A DNA stretch of 64,000 nt from Thermoleophilaceae bacterium (lineage in GTDB: Bacteria; Actinomycetota; Thermoleophilia; Solirubrobacterales; Thermoleophilaceae), in the NCBI GenBank assembly GCA_030447875.1, contig JAUJOA010000002.1, forward strand, positions 1 through 64,000. Direction: 5' to 3'. Positions 57,924 through 64,000 of the stretch are shown here, one piece after another; the stretch's first letter is position 1; the number at the start of each line of letters is the position of its first letter. The translations under genes were made by a program, and so were the position numbers. The notes beneath the pieces are model-generated. The model saw only the letters and a program-made list of their open reading frames with translations, did not search any database and was not told the DNA's origin.

Positions 57924-58360
57924 GGAACCGCGTGGAGATCCTCCACGGCGTGAACCTCGACGCCCTCGGCCGCCGCGACCCAAGCCACTACGGCCGAATG
58001 ACGCTCCCCGAGCTGGAGGTCAAGGTGAGGCGCTTCGCGGTCGATCTTGGGCTCGAGCCGTCGTTTGCACAGACCAACCACGAGGGTGAGTTCTGCGAGT
58101 TCCTCCAGCGGGCCGGCGAGACGTCCCACGGGCTCGTGCTGAATCCCGGCGCCTGGACCCACTACTCCTACGCGATCCGCGATGCCCTCGAGGTGGCGGC
58201 GCTGCCCGCGATCGAGGTCCACATCTCGGCCGTCGACGACCGCGAGGAGTGGCGGCGCTTCTCCGTGATCGAGGAGCTCTGCGCGGGGCGCGTGCAGGGG
58301 CGCGGGGTGGACGGCTACCGCGACGCCCTCGAGCTCCTCAAGGCGGAGCTCGAGCGATGA
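57920..58360 (+). CDS. aroQ: Type II 3-dehydroquinate dehydratase
   Basis: AroQ removes water from 3-dehydroquinate to give 3-dehydroshikimate. It is a small flavodoxin-like protein (146 aa): ILHGVNLDALGRRDPSHYG with the catalytic Arg and Tyr, QTNHEGEFCEFLQ, LNPGAWTHYSYAIRDAL and EVHISAVDDREEWRRFSVI. A few conserved positions differ from the common pattern (WTHYS for YTHTS, VDD for IHA), as in a minor actinobacterial branch, but key His and Arg remain. ATG 57920 overlaps the upstream TGA as ATGA. Confidence 0.94.
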   Translation: MRNRVEILHGVNLDALGRRDPSHYGRMTLPELEVKVRRFAVDLGLEPSFAQTNHEGEFCEFLQRAGETSHGLVLNPGAWTHYSYAIRDALEVAALPAIEVHISAVDDREEWRRFSVIEELCAGRVQGRGVDGYRDALELLKAELER

Positions 58361-59430
58361 GCGCGTCGAGGGCCGACCGGCTGGCGGAGCTGGTCACGGC
58401 GAGCGAGCTCGACGCGCTCGTGGTCACCAACCTGATCAATGTGCGCTACCTCTCCGGCTTCACCGGCACGAACGGGTTCTGCGTGGTCGGCGACGGCCTT
58501 CGCCTGTTCCTGACGGACTTCCGCTACGTGGAGCGAGCCAAGCACGAGGTCACGGGGTTCGAGCAGATGCGCGGGCAGCAGGATCTCTTCAAGGACGCGG
58601 TCGAGCGACTCGCCGAGTCGGGCGCGAAGCGCGTCGGCTTCGAGGACCATCACGTGTCCGTGCGCCAGCACGCCCGCTTCGCCGAGGCGCTGCCGAACGG
58701 CTTGGAGCTGTCACCGGCCGGCGACCTCGTCGAGGGTCTTCGCGCCGTCAAGGACGCGGACGAGCTTCGGACCATGCGCGAGGCGGCGGCGGCCGGCACC
58801 GGCATCCTCGAGCACCTGCGAGCGCGTGGCCTGACCGGTCGCAGCGAGCGCGACGTGGTTCGTGACATCGAGCGTGAGATGCGCGAACGGGGGCTCGAGC
58901 CGTCGTTCCCGCCGATCGTGGCCGCGGGGGCGAACGGCGCCCTGCCGCACGCCACGCCAAGCGAGGAGCCGATCCCCGCCGACACCCTCGTGGTCGTGGA
59001 CCTCGGCTGCGTAGTCGACGGCTACTGCTCCGATTGCACGCGAACGTTCGCCACGGGGCGGCTCTCGGACGATGCCGCCGGCGTCTACGAGCTCGTTCGC
59101 GCGGCTCAGGCGCGTGCTCGATCGGCTGTGGAGGCGGACGCGGGCTGTCGAGCGGTCGATTCGCTCGCCCGCGAGATGATCGCGGATGCGGGGCACGGCG
59201 ACCGCTTCGGGCACGGACTCGGGCACGGGGTGGGCCTCGAGGTGCACGAGGCCCCGCGCCTCTCGCAGGCGGGGGAAGGAGAGCTCGTGGCCGGCAACGC
59301 CGTGACGGTCGAGCCGGGCGTCTACGTTCCGGGCGCCTACGGCGTCCGGATCGAGGATCTGGTGGTAGTCGTGGACGGCGGCTGCGAGGTGCTCACGAGC
59401 TTCCCCAAGGAGCTCATAACGCTCGAGTAG
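58357..59430 (+). CDS. pepP: Xaa-Pro aminopeptidase / M24-family peptidase
   Basis: A creatinase-type N-terminal domain (VTNLINVRYLSGFTGTNGF, FLTDFRYVERA) is followed by a pita-bread metallopeptidase domain. Metal ligands are visible in VVDLGCVVDGYCSDCTRTFA (two Asp), FGHGLGHGVGLEVHE (His), VTVEPGVYVPG (Glu) and GVRIEDLVVV (Glu). It releases N-terminal residues before proline. It is 357 aa and overlaps aroQ as ATGA. In many actinobacteria efp follows; here the SOS module follows instead. Confidence 0.94.
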   Translation: MSASRADRLAELVTASELDALVVTNLINVRYLSGFTGTNGFCVVGDGLRLFLTDFRYVERAKHEVTGFEQMRGQQDLFKDAVERLAESGAKRVGFEDHHVSVRQHARFAEALPNGLELSPAGDLVEGLRAVKDADELRTMREAAAAGTGILEHLRARGLTGRSERDVVRDIEREMRERGLEPSFPPIVAAGANGALPHATPSEEPIPADTLVVVDLGCVVDGYCSDCTRTFATGRLSDDAAGVYELVRAAQARARSAVEADAGCRAVDSLAREMIADAGHGDRFGHGLGHGVGLEVHEAPRLSQAGEGELVAGNAVTVEPGVYVPGAYGVRIEDLVVVVDGGCEVLTSFPKELITLE

Positions 59431-59446
59431 GCGCTTGCGGTCTATG

Positions 59447-59460
59447 CGAACATACGTTCG
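59447..59460. promoter_or_regulatory. LexA (SOS) box before imuB
   Basis: CGAACATACGTTCG is a perfect match to the Gram-positive/actinobacterial LexA operator CGAAC-N4-GTTCG. It ends two bases before the ATG of imuB, so bound LexA would block initiation directly. Its core TACGTT also fits a -10 hexamer. Confidence 0.9.
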
Positions 59461-59462
59461 CC

Positions 59463-60161
59463 ATGATCGTATGCGTCCTCCTCCCTCGCCTCCCCCTCCT
59501 GGGGGCGGTGGGCGACCGGCGGGCACTGCTCGGGAAGCCGGTGGCGCTCGCGCCCGAGGCCGGTCGCGAGCAGAGCGTGGGGGATGCCTCGACGGCGGCC
59601 GAGGCGTTCGGAGTCGTGCCGGGGATGCGCGTGGGGGAGGCGCTGGCGCGCTGCCCCGAGCTGAGGCTCGTCCCACCCGACCCGGAGGGAGTTCGGATGC
59701 TCTGGAGCGGTCTGCTCGACCGCCTAGAGCAGATCGGCGCGAGCGTCGAGTCGGATGCGCCGGGCGCCGCCTTCTTCGCCGCCGATGGCCTGCGCGGCAT
59801 CCACGGCGGGCGGCTGGAGGACGTCTTGGCGGCCACACGGTTGATGCTCGGCCGCACGCTGCCCGGCGCGGCTGACGGCCTTCACGGCGTACGCCGTGGC
59901 CGCGCACATGCGCCCGCGGGGGCGCCGGCGCACCGGGCACCGCTCCACCGAGATCGTCCAGGATCGTGCGGCAAGGGCGTTTCTCGCCCCACTGCCCGTC
60001 GCCCTTCTGCGCTCACGCCCAGAGCTCGCCGAGCTGCCCGACGTTCTGGAGCGCCTCGGCCTCAGTACGCTCGGCCAGCTCGCCGATCTACCGGCCGCGG
60101 CGGTGGCGGAGCGCTTCGGCCACCCGGGGCTGCTCGCGCTCGACCTCGCACAGGGGCGTGA
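59463..60161 (+). CDS. imuB: ImuB-like catalytically inactive Y-family polymerase, 5' part of a frameshifted gene
   Basis: ImuB is the beta-clamp-binding adaptor of the mycobacterial-type mutasome and recruits DnaE2 to damaged DNA. The N-terminus is Y-polymerase-like (VCVLLPRLPLLGAVGDRR, VVPGMRVGEALARCPELRLV, FFAADGLRGIHGG), but both catalytic acid positions are replaced (LLPRLPL and SDAPGAAFF), as in ImuB. The frame is genuine to about base 59870 (TLPGA) and then turns to nonsense. The rest is in frame +1 (next entry). The start is ATG 59463, directly behind a LexA box. Confidence 0.85.
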   Translation: MIVCVLLPRLPLLGAVGDRRALLGKPVALAPEAGREQSVGDASTAAEAFGVVPGMRVGEALARCPELRLVPPDPEGVRMLWSGLLDRLEQIGASVESDAPGAAFFAADGLRGIHGGRLEDVLAATRLMLGRTLPGAADGLHGVRRGRAHAPAGAPAHRAPLHRDRPGSCGKGVSRPTARRPSALTPRARRAARRSGAPRPQYARPARRSTGRGGGGALRPPGAARARPRTGA

Positions 60162-60681
60162 CACCCAGCTCGATCCGCGCCGTCCCCCCGAGCCCGTCGT
60201 CGAGCGGCTGGCCCTCCCGGAGGCGGCCTCCGGACCGCAGCTCGAGCGCGCGCTCGAGCTTCTGATCGCTCGAGTGCTCGCGCGGTCGGAGCGCCGCGGC
60301 CGCTCGCTGCGCTCGCTCGCCGTCTTCGCCCGCTTCGTGGAGGGCGGCACCTGGCGCGCGCGCACGACGCTCCGCCGGGCGAGCGCCGACCCGGTGCGCC
60401 TGCGGCTAGCACTTTCCCCGCGGCTCGCTGAGCTCCCGGCGCCGGCCGAGTCGATCGGCGTCGAGGTGGAGGCCTTCGGGCCGCCGGCACATGATCAAGG
60501 GCGATTGCTGGAGGAGCCGGCCGCGGTCCGCCGGGCTCGTCTGGGGGAGGCGGTTCGCCAGGCGCGCCAGGCGGCCGGCCACGCCGCGGCACTGCGCGTG
60601 CTAGAGGTCGACCCCGACTCGCGGGTGCCCGAACGGCGCGCGACCCTGGCGCCCTACCCGGTCGAGGATGAGCGCGAATGA
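59872..60681 (+). CDS. imuB: ImuB-like protein, 3' part of a frameshifted gene
   Basis: This is the continuation of ImuB in frame +1, beginning near FTAYAVAAHMRP. The helix-hairpin-helix thumb is visible (LPDVLERLGLSTLGQLADLP, then AERFGHPGLLALDLAQGRDT) and the little-finger region follows (~LEVEAFGPPAHD). There is no matching start codon, so the piece cannot be made alone as a natural protein. A net shift of +1 between ~59865 and 59881 (for example a two-base loss in GCGCG) separates the halves. The final codons overlap the next gene as ATGA. Combined length ~405 aa is shorter than most ImuB proteins. Confidence 0.82.
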   Translation: MTAFTAYAVAAHMRPRGRRRTGHRSTEIVQDRAARAFLAPLPVALLRSRPELAELPDVLERLGLSTLGQLADLPAAAVAERFGHPGLLALDLAQGRDTQLDPRRPPEPVVERLALPEAASGPQLERALELLIARVLARSERRGRSLRSLAVFARFVEGGTWRARTTLRRASADPVRLRLALSPRLAELPAPAESIGVEVEAFGPPAHDQGRLLEEPAAVRRARLGEAVRQARQAAGHAAALRVLEVDPDSRVPERRATLAPYPVEDERE

Positions 60682-60923
60682 GCGATCTACGCCGCCTGGC
60701 GGCGCCCCGACCGGTCGCCGTCACGGCCGGACCGGGCGGCGTGCCGCTTGCCTTCGGAGGATCGCCGGTCGAGGCGGTGGCCGAGGAGTGGGTGGTCGAG
60801 GATCGGTGGTGGACCGGCCGCCCGCTTCGGCGACGCTACTTCGAGCTGGTCCTCGCCGACGGACGCAACGCCGTCGTGTTCCGCGATCTCCTGAGCGGGG
60901 AGTGGTACTCGCAGCGGAGCTAG
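60678..60923 (+). CDS. DUF6504 small protein of the mutasome neighbourhood
   Basis: An 81-aa protein: VTAGPGGVPLAFGGSPVEAV, the core EEWVVEDRWWTGRPLRRRYF and FRDLLSGEWYSQRS. This pattern is typical of small proteins between imuB and dnaE2 in actinobacteria (DUF6504). Function unknown. It overlaps imuB as ATGA and is probably SOS-induced with it. Confidence 0.85.
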   Translation: MSDLRRLAAPRPVAVTAGPGGVPLAFGGSPVEAVAEEWVVEDRWWTGRPLRRRYFELVLADGRNAVVFRDLLSGEWYSQRS

Positions 60924-61025
60924 ATGCAGCTGGGCATTGACTCCCTGCGAAGCAGGCCGTGCGGAAGTCACCCATAGTGGTGACGGGCGCGTATCTGGAG
61001 AACCCGCCGGACCGGAAAGGAATCC

Positions 61026-62063
61026 GTGAACCAACCCCTACAAGAGCTCACCCTCGACGCCGCCAACGACACGATCGAGAGCATCCCCGCGACCGCTCGC
61101 GAGATGCTCGAGATGGACATCGCCTACGTGGCGCAGTTCACGGACGGCCAGCAGGTGTTCCGCCACCTGGATGGCGATTCCCGGTCGTTCGGCGTGGAGC
61201 CCGACCAGTCGATGCCGCTGGAGGGCACCTACTGTCAGCGCATGGTCGAGGGCGACATCTCGAACGTGGTCGAGGACGCGCCCGCCATCGAGGCGCTCGC
61301 CTGCCTGCCGGTCACGGAGACGGCCGCGATCGGCTCCTACATCGGAGTGCCGATCCACCTCTCGAGCGGTGAGCTCTACGGCACCCTCTGCTGCCTGGAT
61401 CACGACACCAATCACGCGCTCGCCGCGCGCGAGGTGCGGTTCATGCACGTGCTGGGCCGGCTCGTGGCGCAGGCCTTGGAGCGAAAGGAGACGGACGAGC
61501 GGCTGAGCCGGATGCGCTCGCAGGCCCAGGGACTCGAGGCGCTGCTTGCCGCGCTCGGCGCCCGCGACAACTACACGGGCGAGCATGTGCAGGCGGTCGT
61601 CGGCCTCGCCGTGGGCTGCGCGCGCCGGATCGGTCTCCCCGAGGCCAAGGTCGGCGAGATCGAGCAGGTCGCGCTTCTCCATGACATCGGCAAGGTCGGG
61701 ATCGCCGACTCGATCCTCAGCAAGCCGGGACCGCTGAGTGACGAGGAATGGGTGGCGATGAAGGAGCACCCGAAGATCGGCTCGCGCATCATCAGCTCGA
61801 TTGACTCGCTGCGCCATCTCGCACCGGCGGTCCGCTCGGAGCACGAGCGCTGGGACGGAAAGGGCTATCCCGACGGCTTGAGCGGCTACGAGATCCCGGT
61901 GGCGAGCCGCATCGTCTTCGTCTGCGACGCCTACCACGCCATGACGAGCGATCGGCCCTACCGCAAGGCGCTCAGCGCGGAAGAGGCGCGCATGGAGATC
62001 GCCGACAAGGCGGGCAGTCAGTTCTGCCCCGAGTCGGCGGAGACGCTCCTGACGGCTCTGTAG
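61026..62063 (+). CDS. GAF domain plus HD-GYP phosphohydrolase
   Basis: An N-terminal GAF sensor domain (residues ~15-155; DIAYVAQFTDGQQVFRHLDG, LEGTYCQRMVEG, SYIGVPIHLSSGELYGTLCC) is joined through a short helix to an HD-GYP domain (~175-340; YTGEHVQAVVGLAVGCARRI, LLHDIGKVGIADSIL, RWDGKGYPDGLSGYEIPVAS). It is likely a ligand-controlled cyclic-dinucleotide phosphodiesterase. The GTG start has a clear GGAAAGGA ribosome-binding site, unlike the leaderless genes. It stands between the imuB operon and dnaE2 but has no LexA box of its own. Confidence 0.93.
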   Translation: MNQPLQELTLDAANDTIESIPATAREMLEMDIAYVAQFTDGQQVFRHLDGDSRSFGVEPDQSMPLEGTYCQRMVEGDISNVVEDAPAIEALACLPVTETAAIGSYIGVPIHLSSGELYGTLCCLDHDTNHALAAREVRFMHVLGRLVAQALERKETDERLSRMRSQAQGLEALLAALGARDNYTGEHVQAVVGLAVGCARRIGLPEAKVGEIEQVALLHDIGKVGIADSILSKPGPLSDEEWVAMKEHPKIGSRIISSIDSLRHLAPAVRSEHERWDGKGYPDGLSGYEIPVASRIVFVCDAYHAMTSDRPYRKALSAEEARMEIADKAGSQFCPESAETLLTAL

Positions 62064-62170
62064 GCGCTCGCGAGGCCGATCCCGACTTCGGCCGCGTCGA
62101 AGAGGTGCTCGAAGGGCTCGCACGCTTCGAGCCCTGAGCGTCCGCTTCTTGCGTCCGCTCCGGTGGCATG

Positions 62171-62184
62171 CGAACATACGTTCG
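62171..62184. promoter_or_regulatory. LexA (SOS) box before dnaE2, inside a longer palindrome
   Basis: The same 14-mer CGAACATACGTTCG as before imuB. It sits in the longer palindrome GGCATGCGAAC-ATAC-GTTCGCATGCC (62165-62190), whose right arm contains the start codon. LexA control of dnaE2 is very likely. Confidence 0.92.
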
Positions 62185-62185
62185 C

Positions 62186-64000
62186 ATGCCATACGTAGAG
62201 CTCCACTGCCACTCCGCCTTCTCGTTCCTCGACGGTGCCTCGCATCCGGTCGAGCTGGCCGCCGCGGCGGCGGAGCAGGGGCACACGGCGCTCGGGCTGA
62301 CGGACCACGACGGCCTGCCCGGGACGATGGAGTTCGCGGAGGCCTCGAAGCCGCTCGGCGTGCGGCCGATCACCGGCGCCGAGCTGACCCTCGATGACGG
62401 CTCGCACCTCACCCTTCTCTGCGAGGACCGGACCGGCTATCGCAACCTCTGCCGGCTGATCACGACCGCGCACGAGGGAACGCGAGGGCCGCCCTCCGGC
62501 GAGGCCTCTGCGGGGGGCAGCATCCGCGCGCCCGTGAGCTCGCCGCGAATCTCGCTCGAGGCCATCGAACGGCACTCGGGCGGTCTCGTCTGCCTCTCGG
62601 GTTGTGCGGCCGACGGGGCGCTGGCGGCGCGCATCGAGCGCGGACAGCACGCCGCCGCGGCCGCGACCGGCAAGCGCCTCCTGACGACCTTTGGCCCTGG
62701 CCGCTTCCGCGTGGAGCTCCAGCGTCCGTTCGCGCGCAACGACCGCCGCCGCAACCGCCTCCTCGCGGGACTTGCCGAGCGGCTCGGCGTGCCGTGCGTC
62801 GCGACCGGAAACGTGCATGTGCACCATCGTTCGCGGGCGCCGCTACAGGACGCCTTCGTCGCCGTGCGCCATGGCACCACGCTCGAGGAGTCGGAGGCGC
62901 TTCGCCGCGGCAACCGCTCGCACGCGCTCGCTTCGCCCGCGACGATGGCCGAGCGCTTCGCCGACCACCCCGACGCGGTGCAGGAGTCCGGCCGGCTGGC
63001 TGAGCGGCTCAGCTTCGACCTGACGTGCGACCTCGGCTACCGCTATCCGGGCGCCGAGGATCCCACGGCCGACCGCCGGCTGGCGGAGATCTGCCGCGCG
63101 GAGCTCCGCGATCGCTACCGCCGTCGCTCCACCCGTGGCGAGGCCATCGGGCGGCTCGAGGAGGAGCTCGGAATCATCCGTTCGCTCGGGCTCTCGGGCT
63201 TCTTCCTGCTCCACCGCGACCTGCTCGAGCTGGCGCGCGAGGTGGCCTGCGAGGTTCGTGGTGCCGATGCGGCACGACGGACGCTGCCGCCCGGTCGGGG
63301 GAGGGGGTCGAGCGTCTCGTCGATCGTCTGCTACCTGACCGGCCTCTCGCACGTGGATCCGGTCGAGAACGAGCTCTTTCTCGGGCGCTTCCTGAACGAG
63401 GATCTGAAGGCGCTCCCTGACATCGACCTCGACTTTCCGCGCGACATCCGCGAGGTCCTGATCCCGCGAGTGCACGAGCGCTACGGGCACGACCGCTCGG
63501 CGCTGATCGCCTCGTTCCCGACCTACCGCGTGCGCTCGGCAATCCGCGACTTCGGCAAGGCGCTCGGACTACCGCCCGGAGAGATCGAGCGCTCCGCGCG
63601 CTCGTCCGATCCCTTCAGCTTCGATCTTGCGGGCGGCGACATCTTCGAGGCCGTTGGCGAGCAACGCGCGGAGTCGCCGCGCTGGCGCGCACTGGTTCGG
63701 CTGATGGCCGATGCCACGAACCTGCCACGTCACGTGAGCCAGCACCCCGGCGGCATGGTCATCTCGACCGAGCCGCTGGTGGACATGTGCCCGGTGCAGC
63801 CGGCGGCCATGGAGGGGCGGCAGGTGGTGCAGTGGGACAAGGACTCCTGCGCCGACGCCGGCTTCGTGAAGATCGACCTGCTGGGGCTCGGAATGCTCTC
63901 CGCGGTGGAGGACTGCGTCGCGCGGATCGCCAGGGCGCGCGGCGAGCGGATCGATCTCTCGCGCATCCCCTTCGACGACCCGAAGGTCTACGCCGAGATC
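62186..64000 (+). CDS. dnaE2: Error-prone DNA polymerase DnaE2, N-terminal part (runs off the window end)
   Basis: DnaE2 is the damage-inducible C-family polymerase responsible for SOS mutagenesis together with ImuB. The visible 605 residues begin with the PHP domain MPYVELHCHSAFSFLDGASH and GLTDHDGLPGTMEFAEASK. The polymerase core then follows, with PGRGRGSSVSSIVCYLTGLS and the catalytic aspartates in LPDIDLDFPRDIR, then QHPGGMVISTEPLVDMCPVQ. The ORF track omits it because no stop is reached. ATG 62186 lies within the arm of the LexA palindrome. The C-terminal OB/HhH parts are outside. Confidence 0.95.
   Translation, partial: MPYVELHCHSAFSFLDGASHPVELAAAAAEQGHTALGLTDHDGLPGTMEFAEASKPLGVRPITGAELTLDDGSHLTLLCEDRTGYRNLCRLITTAHEGTRGPPSGEASAGGSIRAPVSSPRISLEAIERHSGGLVCLSGCAADGALAARIERGQHAAAAATGKRLLTTFGPGRFRVELQRPFARNDRRRNRLLAGLAERLGVPCVATGNVHVHHRSRAPLQDAFVAVRHGTTLEESEALRRGNRSHALASPATMAERFADHPDAVQESGRLAERLSFDLTCDLGYRYPGAEDPTADRRLAEICRAELRDRYRRRSTRGEAIGRLEEELGIIRSLGLSGFFLLHRDLLELAREVACEVRGADAARRTLPPGRGRGSSVSSIVCYLTGLSHVDPVENELFLGRFLNEDLKALPDIDLDFPRDIREVLIPRVHERYGHDRSALIASFPTYRVRSAIRDFGKALGLPPGEIERSARSSDPFSFDLAGGDIFEAVGEQRAESPRWRALVRLMADATNLPRHVSQHPGGMVISTEPLVDMCPVQPAAMEGRQVVQWDKDSCADAGFVKIDLLGLGMLSAVEDCVARIARARGERIDLSRIPFDDPKVYAEI

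Noticed and set aside
61038-62192. 384-aa minus-strand ORF opposite the GAF-HD-GYP gene, and similar long shadow ORFs (for example 19915-21663, 15238-16653)
   Set aside because: Long antisense frames arise in GC-rich coding DNA; the plus-strand frames have clear domains and the antisense translations are Arg/His/Asp-rich without motifs.

Overview
The window is one strand-switching stretch of a very GC-rich actinobacterial chromosome. Dense four-base ATGA/GTGA gene overlaps, a Cheo-type LexA box (CGAAC-N4-GTTCG), a YbdK-type carboxylate-amine ligase beside rex, a BldC-like regulator and the general gene content suggest Thermoleophilia (Solirubrobacterales or Gaiellales type). That placement is inference; there is no rRNA here to confirm it. 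No CRISPR array, insertion sequence or prophage was seen.

Layout. (1) 1-3.1 kb: the 3' end of uvrA, a hexapeptide acetyltransferase and a composite winged-helix/zinc-finger/LytR_C membrane protein. (2) 3.1-6.2 kb, minus strand: a pantothenate operon (DUF2520 oxidoreductase, panC, panD, panB). (3) 6.3-12.9 kb: a family 4 uracil-DNA glycosylase, then tsaE-tsaB-rimI-tsaD (t6A tRNA modification), a glutaredoxin, rex, a carboxylate-amine ligase, a DUF1844-like protein and an MTA phosphorylase. (4) 13-20.5 kb: a membrane pyrophosphatase gene with a one-base frameshift, then two APC-permease/universal-stress fusions and two TrkA-type RCK proteins that look like an ion (probably K+) uptake group. (5) 20.5-27 kb: a ferredoxin-reductase-like flavoprotein, tRNA-Gln, an HNH protein, a heterodimeric ABC exporter and an SRPBCC protein. 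(6) 27-33 kb: a complete oligopeptide ABC importer. (7) 33-42 kb: regulators (BldC-like, HD-GYP, MerR with a cobalamin-fold cap), an MFS fusion, small proteins, a sulfotransferase and tRNA-Met. (8) 42-54 kb: an MBL hydrolase, hisS, aspS, a structured RNA element, an unusual NifU-MnmA fusion, an anti-sigma/sigma pair, HD-GYP, alaS, ruvX and mltG. (9) 53.8-59.4 kb: aroE, aroC, aroK-aroB fusion, aroQ and an Xaa-Pro peptidase. (10) 59.4-64 kb: an SOS mutagenesis module (imuB, DUF6504, GAF-HD-GYP, dnaE2), with identical LexA boxes before imuB and dnaE2.

Three genome-level signals run through the window. First, at least thirteen gene starts have a TAnnnT -10 hexamer 6-10 bases before the start codon, so leaderless transcription looks common. 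Second, two important genes (hppA, imuB) are split by small frameshifts and one permease carries a perfect 54-bp tandem duplication, so either assembly errors or recent mutation should be considered. Third, an approximately 187-nt rod-like RNA fold lies just before the mnmA start, with four G-U pairs that only work on the plus strand. I regard this element, together with the NifU-MnmA fusion it precedes, as the best candidate for something undescribed.
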